Below, one piece after another: positions 42,966-53,691 of a stretch of DNA of 64,000 nt. The notes below the pieces were generated by a model. It ran no database searches. It saw only the letters and a list, made by a program, of their open reading frames with translations, and had not been told where the DNA came from. The stretch's first letter is position 1; each line of letters starts with the position of its first letter. Source of the stretch: Fulvia fulva (lineage: Eukaryota; Ascomycota; Dothideomycetes; Mycosphaerellales; Mycosphaerellaceae). The translations under genes were made by a program, and so were the position numbers. The DNA lies in NCBI RefSeq assembly GCF_020509005.1, contig NC_063013.1:1612001-1676000 (forward strand), given 5' to 3'.

Positions 42966-44409
42966 ATGCTGTCCCGTTTCGTGTTGCTGGTCTGTCTGGC
43001 CCTGCAGGCTTACGCAACGAGTCCTGTTGTGCATATAACATACGACACGTTCAAGGACTTCATCGCAGGGCATGATACTGTATTGGTCAACTGTAAGTAC
43101 TCATAGAAGAAGTTCCAGGCTCCACTGACGAGTAAAGTCTGCACGCAGTCTAGTAGGCACTGCAAAAAGCTCGAGCCCACCTTTGAGCAAGCAGCTGAGT
43201 TCCTAACGCACCAAGAACCCGACATCGCATTGGCCAGAGTCGTGCAGTGACGGTGACGGCCTTTGTATAGGGTTGAATGCGTATCCTACCCTAGGTCTGT
43301 TCCACAGGAAGACGAACGGCGACGACTTCGTCAAGTACAATGGCGATCGATCTGCGGCAAAGTGAGACAGTACTGGCTTCTTGATGAGTGCATTTGCTGA
43401 CATTCATAGCCTCGTGTCATTTGCATCTAATGGCACTATCAGCATGCCTACTCCGCCAGAAGAAGCAACATCAACGAACAAACACTACGCCCGACCGACA
43501 AAAACTCCATCACCGAATCCGTCTCCCGATTCGACAGCGAATAACGCCGTGCTGTTGCTCAACGAAGGCAGAGAAGCCCTTGTCAAGCTCGAGCTAGCCG
43601 GACTTCCTTGGTTGACGGCGAAGAATAATGGCAATAGTCCATCAAGCTGCGCGCTCCTCGACTTGGTCATCACTGGCGAAGGGAAACACCTATCTCTAGG
43701 CCGCCAAAAGCTCGCCCTGACAGTCCCGGATCCTTCCATCCCCGTGTCGCCGTATGTTGGCCAGGTCGACTGCGACTATGATTTGAGCTTCATTGACCAG
43801 AAAAGACCGCTCTGCGAACAGATATCCCGATACATCAACAACGAGACAGAGATGGGCCTGGACTATGCCATTGACGCGAGGAATCGAGACGATCCGAACA
43901 TCCGGTACTACAACTATCATCCGCAGATCTATCTAGACATCGTCGGCGCAAAGAACATGCTATTGGATGCGCCGGCTCAGAAGACTCTGGAGATCAAGCT
44001 GTATGACAAAAGCAAGACGGGCTCGACCGATCCTAGGCGCGAATTCCGCATCGAGAAGATCCTGTTCCATGACCGGCCGAAGGACTATCGTGTACCAGGA
44101 TCATTCGAGAAGCCGTGCAGTCTTTGGAGTTACAGATGTGCTGACATTGCGGATCCACCTTGGTACAAATATGTCTGGAGGTCCAACTTCGATGAGTATG
44201 GTCGTATTGGGTGTCTGAGGCGAGAGCTCGCCATCAGGTGGAGAGCGCTGATGTGGTATGTGTCGTCGGTCTGGTATCTACTACCTTGGCCAGCCTGGCT
44301 GTTGGTGTTTGTAGCTGTGGTGTGTGGACACGTGCAGCGGGTCAAGAGGAGGAGCGCGGAGGCCAAGGGCGGCGTGCTTCCCCTGTGGTCGAAGCGGAGC
44401 AAGGCTTGA
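42966..44409 (+). pseudogene. PDI/thioredoxin-like secretory-pathway protein with a 2-nt frameshift
   Basis: Exon 1 42966-43092 (signal peptide MLSRFVLLVCLALQAYA), intron 43093-43137 (45 bp), exon 2 43138-43361, intron 43362-43409, exon 3 43410-44409. The first domain reads VLVNFCTQSSRHCKKLEPTF: by length the usual WCGHC is SSRHC, so the first catalytic Cys is replaced by Ser. Next comes ALARV, then the frame breaks near 43241: the following frame gives CSDGDGLCIGLNAYPTLGLF, which needs two more bases to read RVD-CSD. The 3' region (about 330 codons, LSFIDQKRPL, YYNYHPQIYLD) ends with a transmembrane helix WLLVFVAVVCGH and a basic tail. Probably an ER membrane thiol protein, now broken unless the frameshift is a sequencing slip. 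Confidence 0.65.
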
Positions 44410-44686
44410 ATTTGACAGCTTCCCACCGCCATCCCAAAACACGGCTCACTGCACCGGTCCATGTGCAGCTACTCCAGCCTCATCAAGAGCTCATCACACG
44501 ACACATTCTGTTCGCGAGTAGTGAGAACCACGCCGCAAATGGGGTATAACTCTTTCGAAATGTTGCCATGCCGGCTTGGTAACATTCAACAGAATACTAC
44601 TACTCCATACTGCTGAAAGGTCACAGTAGCGCAGCTACCGCGATATCGTCGTCGAAGGATTTACCAGAGATCGAGCCGCCACCACC

Positions 44687-45621
44687 ATGGACCCGGTAAC
44701 AACGAGCGAGCAGCAGACACTACTTGCAGAAAACATCCACTTCATGTCGATGTCGGCCACAGAATGCTCGTATGCAGGCACCACGGTGCTTGATATCCAA
44801 GAACTACTAGAGGAGGTCCTTCAGTACTTGCCACCAGGCGCCTTACTCCGACTGCAGCGTGTCTGCAAGAACTGGCAATACACCATCGGGAAATATGCGC
44901 ACTTCAAAAGATCGCTGTTCCTGGTCCCGATTGAGGGCACTGAGGTATGGGATATAAACAGGAGAGCTGCGCATGGGCGCCTTCATAGGGGCAGAGAGCA
45001 GGTTGTCCTGGGAAGAAGAAGGGGCAAGGACCTAGCACCACCTCGCAAGCTCCCGGTACCTTGCAAGACCTGCGGTATGAGAGGCATACCAAGGCCCATG
45101 AAACACACCGAATCTGTGCTTGTTCCGATCCAGTTCAACCCACTCTTCTGCGATCAAAGGCCGGAGGACAAAGCGGACAGTCTGGACGAGCGGGCTTCAC
45201 GCCCCGCTTGCGCGGACCTCTATCTACGAGAATGGGATCTCAGGTATGAAGAGAGCCAATCCCGACCTCGAGCAGATCTAACGTCTTCGTGTGTTGCAGG
45301 GAGGAGAAGCCTCAGCCTTGGCATAACATGTTCCTCACACAGCCAGCATGTCGCCGAGTTCGAGTACAGGTCTCCGGCGACCACGAAGGAAGCCTTGGTG
45401 GTTTCTCAGCAGCAATTGATGACTTCGTGGTCACGGATCCATCTGGCGTGCGCCTTGGGCAGGTCGTGGCGAACATGAAGAAGCGTTTTCGACACTACCT
45501 CGAGTTTGGGGAGATCTACATCAACGATGTAAAGATCTTCGTGCCGAACGCAATCGAGGTCATGGCAGGCGACGAGAAAGAGGTCGAATTTCGCACCGCG
45601 GCTCGTGATCAGGAGTCGTAG
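44687..45621 (+). CDS. F-box protein
   Basis: Two exons, 44687-45243 and 45300-45621, giving 292 aa with agreeing phase. An F-box is near residues 35-75: VLDIQELLEEVLQYLPPGALL RLQRVCKNWQYTI. Downstream is a conserved fungal C-terminal part with WDLREEKPQPWHNMFLTQPAC and ANMKKRFRHYLEFGEIYIND. F-box proteins are SCF ubiquitin-ligase adaptors; substrate unknown. A CxxC pair (CKTCGMRG) sits mid-protein. Domain call is good; function beyond that is open. It converges with the DUF202 gene. Confidence 0.75.
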
Positions 45622-45690
45622 TCCAGTGCTGCATGGATCCTACACCAATGGAAGGCAGATGTCGTTTTCCTCGACTTAATTCTTGTCGCT

Positions 45691-46309
45691 TCAATCTCCA
45701 AGTCTTAACGTCAGCACCAGGAGGGTGACATAGGCAGCAATGCTGAGACTGGTGAGGACTACAACGACATTACCACTAGTCCTGAAGCTGCAACACAGTT
45801 AGCACATGGACATCACCAAAAGCATATTAATTACATACCGTTTCCTGCTCGTCCCATCATCGCCCATCTCCGTGAAGAATTGCCTGTTAGACTGCATACG
45901 CCGGAAAGCGCTCACTCCAAGCACGCCCGCGCCATAGACAGCAAACAGCGCGCCTATACTATAGAACTCGCTGGTGAAGATCTTGAGCACGACCAAGGCG
46001 AAGCTGAACTGACTCAGACTCGTTCGGATGTAAGCTCCTTCGAAGGTTCGTTGTGCTGCCCGGATCTCGACCAGTTCCTGAGGTGTGAGGATCACAGACC
46101 TTGCCCGATGGAGTCGTAGATGGTAGCGATTCTGGGCGTGGCGCGTCTGTTCGCGGTTAGGTGGATACATAGGATAATGCTACTGTATGGGAGTGCTCGG
46201 AAGGCGACGGTGAGGTGTAGCTCCAGGGTGGCAGGGATATACCCGCCGGTCTGGGGCAGTGTACCAAGGATGGTGTGAGAGGGAGGGGAGCTGTACATAC
46301 CTCGAACAT
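45691..46309 (-). CDS. DUF202 small membrane protein
   Basis: Three exons: 46309-46301 (ATG TTC GAG), 46077-45839, 45787-45691, giving 114 aa (MFEELVEIRAAQRTFEGAYI). Three membrane helices are visible: SLSQFSFALVVLKIF, IGALFAVYGAGVLGV and VVVVLTSLSIAAYVTLLVLTL. RTxxAxxRTSLS-like (here RTFEGAYIRTSLS) is the DUF202 signature, as in the C-terminal part of VTC subunits and in bacterial YidH. The role is unknown. The 9-nt first exon is supported by GTATGT donor and CCTCAG acceptor, but the 223-bp first intron is longer than the others in this window, so the N terminus is less certain than the core. Confidence 0.6.
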
Positions 46310-46850
46310 GGTCGCTAGCTTTGTGTGTGCATACCGACGTACCCGCGATGGTGGGCAGCCAGGTGGTGATGAAGTCGTGGAGGTCGTCGAGATTGCGAGG
46401 TGGTGGCTGCAACGCTAGAGCGGAAAGAGCTACCCACCCACACACGTCCTTTACCAACGCCTGCGCCTGTACCCTCCCCTACACCCGCGCCGGGATGATG
46501 TGTGGCAGAGCGGAGATGGATGAAAAAACCCGTGGCGGTGGGGTGCGGGTAGTGCATCTCCCACCAGCAGCAGTGCTCGCCGCTCTTTCCACACCTCCTC
46601 TCTTCCCTCACAACTGTGCTTTAGCCACGTCCTTACTTCCTCGGCCTCCACGCTGCGTCAACAACTCCACCGCCCTGCCCGTGGGCTATTGGCAGTCTGG
46701 CTAGCATTCACATCAGCTTTACCTTCACGTGCAAGGCCACCTCTAGCTCTTTCTAAATGTCCAGCTAGGACCTCCAAAAGGCTCGCACCTTTGTTCTGTC
46801 TTAGCAATTTCGCATTAATCAAGCGCGCCCCCGGACTACTTCCAACAGAC
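46310..46850. other. Divergent promoter region of DUF202 and RNase H1 genes
   Basis: About 540 bp. The last 160 bp are open in frame with RNase H1 and encode a basic stretch without ATG; see the finding. Confidence 0.4.
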
Positions 46851-48155
46851 ATGGTACTAATGGCAGACAATATGAGCTCCAATGGCTTCACCGCTGTGAA
46901 CCCGACACCTGCCTCCTCGATAGGACCAGCATCCGCACCCGCGTCCTCCACAGCTGGCACCAAGAGGAAGCGCGAATCCAAAGCTGCGCTCAAGTTCTAC
47001 GCAGTCCGTGTCGGCAAGTCACCAGGCATCTACCACTCCTGGGCAGAATGTCTCGACCAGGTCCGCGGCTTCCCTAAGGCCATGTTCAAGTCCTTCACAT
47101 CACTCACCGATGCCGAGAACTTCGTCAACAACACTGGTGGCAGCTCCGAAGCGAAGGTGACCAAGTACTATGGTGTGCAGAACGGCCGCAACCCAGGCGT
47201 CTATACGAGCTGGTCAGACGTACTCGAGCAGATCACTGGCTGGAAGGGACCGAAGCACAAAGGCTTCAAGACGAGGACAGAGGCGGAGCAGTATGTCGCA
47301 GAAGGTCAGCGGCCAGCATGTGATGCAGACGTGCCCGTGGGAAGCATCGAACCTGCGGAACCGCCGACGAAGAAGATCAAGAGCAAGTTAAAGAAAGGCG
47401 GAGTCAAAGATGAGAGTAGTCCAGCCCCGATTATGGAGCAGGGAGAGTACGAGCCGGGTGAAGCACCACTAGGAGAGGACGCAGAAGATGGCTTTGACGA
47501 CTCGATTGTCCTAGACCACACTACCAATGGAGCACGCTACAAGACACGGGAAGAGCGAGAGTCATTCACATACCAAGCAGTCCGCCCTGTCAAAGACGCA
47601 CCCATACGAATCTATACAGACGGCAGCTCTCTCGGCAACGGCAAGCTCAGCGCATGGGGAGGTGTGGGAGTCTACTTTGGTCCAGGCGACAGACGAAACA
47701 TCAGCGAACCACTTTCAGGCACGAAGCAGACCAACAATCGAGCAGAGCTCACAGCCATCATACGAGCACTTGAGGTCGCGCCGAAGGACAGACGAATCGT
47801 CATCGTCAGCGACAGCAAGTACGCCATCGACTGCGTGACAGACTGGTTCGCCAACTGGCAGCGCAACGGCTGGGTCAACTCTGCTCGCAAACCCGTAGAG
47901 AACAAGGACCTCGTACAAAAGATCCTCGATATGCTGGAGGAGCGATTCCGATTGAATGAACATCGTGTGGGAGACGAAAGCCCTATCGACCCAGCGGACA
48001 AGCGAGCTCACTGGGATCGCGGTCCAGGAGGCGTGAGGTTTGAGTGGGTGAAGGGTCATGACAAGGATGCTGGTAACACCGCTGCGGACAAGCTGGCCGT
48101 CGATGGTGCTCGTAGTGCTCAAGAGCTGAGCCAGGACACGAGCTTGCAGGACTAG
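46851..48155 (+). CDS. RNH1: Ribonuclease H1
   Basis: 434 aa from ATG 46851 (MVLMADNMSSNG). Two N-terminal hybrid-binding domains (caulimovirus viroplasmin fold): KFYAVRVGKSPGIYHSWAEC and KYYGVQNGRNPGVYTSWSDV. The C-terminal RNase H domain has the catalytic set: IRIYTDGSSLGNG (Asp), NNRAELTAI (Glu), VSDSKYAIDC (Asp), WVKGHDKDAGNTAADKLA (His and Asp). The enzyme removes RNA from RNA:DNA hybrids in the nucleus and mitochondria. A basic Lys-rich linker (KKIKSKLKKGG) and acidic segment separate the domains. Upstream of the ATG the frame is open for 54 codons without ATG. Strong identification. Confidence 0.92.
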   Translation: MVLMADNMSSNGFTAVNPTPASSIGPASAPASSTAGTKRKRESKAALKFYAVRVGKSPGIYHSWAECLDQVRGFPKAMFKSFTSLTDAENFVNNTGGSSEAKVTKYYGVQNGRNPGVYTSWSDVLEQITGWKGPKHKGFKTRTEAEQYVAEGQRPACDADVPVGSIEPAEPPTKKIKSKLKKGGVKDESSPAPIMEQGEYEPGEAPLGEDAEDGFDDSIVLDHTTNGARYKTREERESFTYQAVRPVKDAPIRIYTDGSSLGNGKLSAWGGVGVYFGPGDRRNISEPLSGTKQTNNRAELTAIIRALEVAPKDRRIVIVSDSKYAIDCVTDWFANWQRNGWVNSARKPVENKDLVQKILDMLEERFRLNEHRVGDESPIDPADKRAHWDRGPGGVRFEWVKGHDKDAGNTAADKLAVDGARSAQELSQDTSLQD

Positions 48156-48470
48156 AGGTCGCCACCCGTCGTGATAGTCCAGAAGCTCATGCGCTCCCAG
48201 AGAGGCGAAACAAGATGGGTCACCAAGTCATGCCAGCGGTACGCTGAGAAGGCTGCCTGAACGGATCATGAGTACATAATAGGCCTTGGCAGCTGCCAGA
48301 TAGTACCATGCGCATAAGTCTTCGTACACGAGGATTTCGCATACGAAGCCATGACACCGGCGCATTGCATCGCTCATACGCCGACCATAGAATGTACACG
48401 TATATTGTACAAGAAACCGCTACCTCATTGCTCATGGCCACTAAGGCTATAGGCACTTATAGGCAGACCT
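48156..48470. other. Intergenic (convergent), nothing recognised
   Basis: 315 bp between the 3' ends of RNase H1 and the small hypothetical gene. Confidence 0.4.
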
Positions 48471-48896
48471 TTACTGGTTCCCCAACACTTTATCCGCAGC
48501 CTTCTGCACGGCATCATGGAACTCCGAGTTCGACTTCGCGGATTGAGACGTCGATGTCGCGTCAGACTGGCCACTGACCGAGTCCGTGCCTGACGCAGCT
48601 CCAGCATTGAAAGCTGCATTGGAGCCTGTAGTAGAGGATTCTTTGGCTGCGCCGAACTGTTTAGGTATCAATCAGCCTTTATCGGTCTCCTGTTGCTCCT
48701 TTCGTGCACTTACACGAGCAGCATCAGTCTTCGCATCTTCGTAAATACCATCCGTCAAGTCCTGATTCTTCAAAGCTCTGTCGGGGAGATGATCGAATCA
48801 GCTCAGCTGTGCTGACAGGGCATGATCTCGCCACTTTTACATGTGTCGCAAAACTCACGCAGAAGCACCTCTATCCATTGCTCGTTCTTCCGCCAT
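48471..48896 (-). CDS. Small hypothetical protein (95 aa), three exons
   Basis: Exons 48896-48859, 48777-48714, 48656-48471, joined in phase to 95 aa: MAEERAMDRGASA, then LKNQDLTDGIYEDAKTDAAR, FGAAKESSTTGSNAAFNAGA and NSEFHDAVQKAADKVLGNQ. Not recognised. It is hydrophilic, Ala/Ser/Asp-rich, has no signal or membrane segment, and is probably disordered with short helices. Three exons with consensus GT...AG and open reading through all of them make a real gene more likely than chance. No function is assigned. Confidence 0.5.
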
Positions 48897-49372
48897 TGTT
48901 GGTGGAATGTGCTTTTCGTCACTATGGAATCGATCGAAAGTACAGAGCAAGGACACGAAAGTCTGCTATACTGTGAAGGATATCGTCAGCTCAAGGTCAC
49001 GTACCTTTCCTGTCACACAAAGTGGATACCTCCCCATGTGGGTTCCTTGTTAGAAATGTGGCATCACCATGCGTCAGTTGCCGCACACGAGCCGAAAGCT
49101 ACAATCGAGGGGCACGGCATACTGTTGCACGATCACGTGACAATCTGTCTCGAATGTAGAAGGGGACCTGCTCGTCTGAAGTGAGGGGTGACAGGGATGC
49201 TATAAGTCATGCATGCGGACACAGCTCATGTTGAGGGTATGGTTGCACTACATTCCTGTGTATGTAAATGCGAGTGTACTGTTACAGCCGTAAGTCGTTA
49301 TGGCCCGTGAGGGCCGGGGTAATCTCCATCGGTGCAGTGTATCTGTTGCCCTGCAACCATTGATGCCACGCC
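48897..49372. other. Intergenic, nothing recognised
   Basis: About 475 bp: promoter of the 95-aa gene and the 3' flank of the rhodopsin-like gene. Confidence 0.4.
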
Positions 49373-51012
49373 TCAAAACATGCTACTTTCATCGTAGAAA
49401 GAACTTCCACCTCTTCTAACTCTTCGTGGTCCTCGAGATGTAGTCGGACGTTCTGCGGGTTGCGAAAAGGCCGGATTCCTCATTGATGATTCCAAATGAT
49501 CCGGGATCGTTTTCGAGTCCACTGTGGTCCGGCTTGCAGCCTTCGCCCAGTCTTCCGAGCCCATTCTCCGACGGTCGATATGGTAGTGATCCCTCCGGCT
49601 ACTTCTACGCATAGGTGCCGGATGTGACATTTGGCTGACGATATGAGGGATGGGGTGCGAGATGGGCTGCTCTCGTACGCTGGGCTGGCGTGCGAGCGGC
49701 GGATTCTTGCTCGTCGTCGTACCGCTCCCACCTCTACGTAACTGCTTGCTTTTTGATCTCAAAAGTCGAGACGTGCTGCCCTTTGTGCTTGTGCTAGGTG
49801 CCGCGCTGTCGGGTGTGCCATTATCGACCATTGGGCTAGTCATTGCGCTTCGCCCAGATATCTCCCCGGGTGAGATTCCCATCTTGCTCATGACGCGAGA
49901 GTTGTTGTAGACTGGCGTCAGGCTGAAGTAACTCCTCTTGCTGGCCCTCTCGAGATCGTCCATTGGATGATCTTGCCGCTGGACCGGCTTCCAGTCTCCC
50001 AACAGAGCATCTGAGTGCCTGGTCTTGTGCATGGTGTCTATCGCCCTGCTTCCAAAGCTCATACTCTTCGCAGCAGTGTTGGTCTTGTCCAGCAATGACC
50101 GGAACAGAGGGCGAAGAGTTGCTGCTGCTGCGGCCGATATGCCAAGACCACACTCAATCGTAGACAGTATGCAAATGTCAAGGGCAGTGTTGAAGAAGTT
50201 CGGTCCTGCTCGGAGACCATGAATATAAGGAATCCTGATGAGCGAGACGATGCTGCCACCACAAGCCAGGCAGAGAATCAAACCTGCGCTAATCTTAGCA
50301 GCCAGAGGCATCGAGGCCTTCGCCAGGACAAAGATTGGCAGAATGGCAAAGATCCAATCCGTGATGGCATTGATGATAGTGCCCGTCACCTGAATTCCGT
50401 AAAGTGTGTCTTATTGCATGCATACATTTCGAAGCTCGTTCTCGAGGTACTTTGATGGATCTCCGCAATTGAATATGGCCACGAAGAAGAGAAGCGTCCC
50501 GTAGAAGGTGTTGATGTAAATCGTTGCATGAACGATGTACCGCTGCCATGCTCTGATGACGAGCCGGAGGTAGAAGATACCCATAGAGATCTTGAAGAAC
50601 ACCATGCTTCCAATGTAGAGTCCGAAGCTCGAAACGACCATCTGGAAATGCTTTAGTATTGTGTCGAACAGGGAGCTGGGGAAGACCTCACGCCAACGAG
50701 ACGAGCGAGCTGCGGAAAGTCTAGCTCATTAGGTCGGTGTCCACCACCAATAGTCTCGATCAGGATCACGACGGTACAGAAGCCCGTAAAAGTGATCTAG
50801 GACACTAATTAGCTTCTGTTCCAAACGCAATACGAGCTACTCCCCTCAGCCACGAGTAAAATAGCATCGTCCCAGCCAAAACTTCGAACCATTACAATTC
50901 GTACCCAAAGTCGCAAGCTCATCGTGATCCAAGCACTAAGAAGAAAGATGGCGACGGTCACAAAGACGCCAATGCGAGCAGTGGTGCTCTCGGGAGCATT
51001 GAAGTACGCCAT
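49373..51012 (-). CDS. Fungal rhodopsin-like seven-helix integral membrane protein
   Basis: Four exons: about 51012-50854, 50796-50692, 50641-50426, 50389-49373, in phase, near 498 aa. Helices include TARIGVFVTVAIFLLSAWIT, SFGLYIGSMVFFKISMGIFY, YGTLLFFVAIFNC and TDWIFAILPIFVLA. FGWDDAILL after the second helix, the CGDPSKY loop and DWIFAILP are marks of the large fungal Fung_rhodopsin (PTH11-related, non-CFEM) family of plasma-membrane proteins, some of which act in surface sensing. Ligands are unknown. The C terminus is a long Ser/Arg-rich cytosolic tail. Intron 3 is only 36 bp, shorter than usual, and the exon 1 donor is a GTGGCT, so those boundaries are approximate. Confidence 0.7.
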
Positions 51013-52314
51013 GCTGATGGCATGCTATCCAAGTTGTACCACAAATGATCATCGAAGTAGCGAGTGAGAGCGATACATGGTATGCGGTAGAGATGCGTTT
51101 GGTATGAAGAGAGCGTAGAGTCCTTCAGAGTGTGGCGAGTGGTTTCGTCGCTGCCAGGTGTGAGAGACTGTGCCTGTAGAGTCAAAACATTATCGATCCA
51201 GCGGATGTGTGCCGACGCATAGCAAGTGCATGTCTGCATGCATTGTGAAGTTTATGCTCGTCAAGGTCAAACTGGTTCGTAAGTCCATCGGACATCACAT
51301 ACTGAACTTGGTCTTAACATCAGGTTGCATACCTCGTTAGCAGCAAGCAATGCATGTGATCCATGACCAACGGCCATCATTGGCTGAGCAGGACTTCACG
51401 CTGACAGCGAAGCGGAAGACGAGAAGCGGCTGGCGAGTCAGATGTGGTTGTCCGATCAGAAGTCTAACAAGCGCATGCGTAAGGCACACACTCGCAGGCG
51501 CGGGATCCAAACATAGCCAGCGGCAAAGTGTGCAGATCCAGACTCAACTGCCGGACATGATGTCGCAAGTCTCGATCAGAAAGCCAGAGGGTCCTGCAGA
51601 TCAGCAGTAGATGCATTCTATGACAATGCGATCGAGGACACGACCACGTGACGACCAGCTATGGCATTCCAGGATGTCTCCCTGATAGCTGGTCTGGCTG
51701 GTACTATTGCTCGAATTTTTACTCGTTCGTATCTCTCGTTCTGGTCGTATTATGAGGCATTGTTACAGAGCTTCAAGCTGACGGAGGCTTCCATTCCGCG
51801 CCCTTCGTTCAGTGGACCTTTCTGGCGTACGTAGAGGACCCTTGCGGTGCACATATAGCCATACCACCGGCCCGCACCTGAACGATATGAACGGTGTTGT
51901 ATGGACGGCAGGCGATCGTCATGTTGTTCCTCCTGTGCCACACATCTTACTGTGACATGGTGAGACCAGGGGCTCCGTGGCGGTGAATGTGGCAATGTGG
52001 CTGACTGCAGGCGGAGGATCGATCAATAATGGCATGACTTGCCGCCGATTCGAAGAGTGTGGCGTTCAGGCATGGGATACGAGTCGTAGATGTGGTGTAT
52101 AAGGTTGGCAAAGTGGCAACCGCGACGAGAAGATGAAGAGAGAAAGAGCATCATCCCTGCTGTCGCGAGCCTGACGCGCTAGCGGATCCGGCCCGAGCGC
52201 ACGCGACAGCACTTTCCCAATCAACGTCTTAACAAAACACTTCTATTGACTTCAGCGACAAGGCTGTCTTCACCTCGAAGCTGGATGTGCTACTCGGCGA
52301 CAACACGATGAATC
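51013..52314. promoter_or_regulatory. Divergent intergenic region
   Basis: 1.3 kb between the rhodopsin-like gene and DOC1. No gene recognised. Confidence 0.4.
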
Positions 52315-53316
52315 ATGCCAATGTCAACACGGCGCCAAGCACAGCGTGCCGAACGCGACAACACCACAGTCGTTGAAGTTGCCGACCTCGACCAGAGCAG
52401 CGAAGGGCTTCCATCTGGCGTGGCCCACGATGTCGCCGAGTCCGAGGAGATAGAAGTCGAGGGCGACGAGGAGGAAGTGCAAGGTGCGTTATCAGAGATC
52501 AGTGATCTGCGATCCTTCGAGATCCTGCATCCAGTTTCTAACCATCTCACTTCAGAAGTCGAAGTAGACGAGACTCCCTTCCCGCCACCAGGTCTGAAGG
52601 AGATATCATCATTGGCCTCATGGACAGTCAGCACTGCGAAACCTGGCAACGGAGTGGCGGCGCTGAGATCGCCGGACACGAACCATTTCTGGCAGTCGGA
52701 TGGTCCGCAGCCACATCTCCTCAGCATTCACTTCTTCAAGCTCGTATCCATCGTACATATCAGGATCTATCTGGACTTTGCCGCGGACGAATCATACACC
52801 CCAACGAAGATTCAATTTCTGGGTACGTAACCCTGCATGACAACCACTCATCTATGTCGTCGATCAATGCTCATGCCACTCAACCTAACAGCCGGCATGG
52901 GAATCCACGACATCCAAGAATTCGCCGAAATGTCCTTCGAACAACCCACCGGCTGGATCGACGTCGACTTCTCCAACGTCGGCCCCATCGAAGAAGAAGA
53001 AGGAGAACCCGATACCCCCAGAGAAATCGACTGGTCCAAACGCCCCGTCCTCCGCGCCTTTCTAGTCCAAGTCCGGATCCTTGAGAACCACCAAAACGGC
53101 AAAGACACCCATCTGCGCGCCGTGCAACTTTTCGCCCGGGATGAAACGCAGCAGACGCGGCCCCCGGTGCCGCTCGCGGAGACGAATAGTAACGCGGGTC
53201 AGAACCTCCGGAAGCGTCTGCCGAGCTTGCATTCGAAACATGCCTTTCGTAGGATGCAGAAGGAGGCGAATAATATCAAGCTTGCTTCCTGGATGATGGA
53301 TCCCGATATGAGGTGA
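52315..53316 (+). CDS. DOC1: Anaphase-promoting complex subunit 10 (DOC1)
   Basis: Exons 52315-52822 and 52892-53316, in phase, 310 aa. After an acidic N-terminal stretch (SEEIEVEGDEEEV), the DOC/jelly-roll domain follows: LRSFEILHPVS, LASWTVSTAKPGNGVAALRS, NHFWQSDGPQPHLLSIHFFK, VHIRIYLDFAADESYTPTKI, and after the intron AGMGIHDIQEFAEMSF, TGWIDVDF. Subunit 10 helps the APC/C bind destruction-box substrates such as B cyclins (one is 15 kb away, with no evidence that this matters). It is slightly longer than the yeast/human forms, owing to the acidic N terminus and a C-terminal tail. Confidence 0.9.
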
Positions 53317-53691
53317 TCGTCTTTTGATCTGCCAACACGGCGAGGCAGGTTCACTCAGAGCCCGTTTTGAGATGCTGCTGATGAGTAGCGACGCATGAAA
53401 AGGAGCACTTGCTGTAACGGGGATCGCTAGCATGTTACATATCATTACCCTACCCTTTGTAAGTATGTAATATGCGAAAGCGCGTCGTGCCTGACATCAG
53501 CTCCTAGCAGCGCAAGTATTCAAGACTGCTGATTCAATTCTCCTGGGTATCTTTGAACTCGCTAAAGAACAAGCAAATAGCCAACGATAGCTCAATCACA
53601 CTTGACCCAGCTATTCCAGCCATGCCACGATCCTGCTCACCGTATCCTAAGTGGCAGCATCATCTTCTACGTATTTCAGATCCACCGTCTC
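53317..53691. other. Intergenic (convergent), nothing recognised
   Basis: 375 bp between DOC1 and EDC3 3' ends. It holds two CCTAAG(C/T)GGCAGCATCATC units about 46 bp apart (near 53646 and 53692). Confidence 0.45.
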
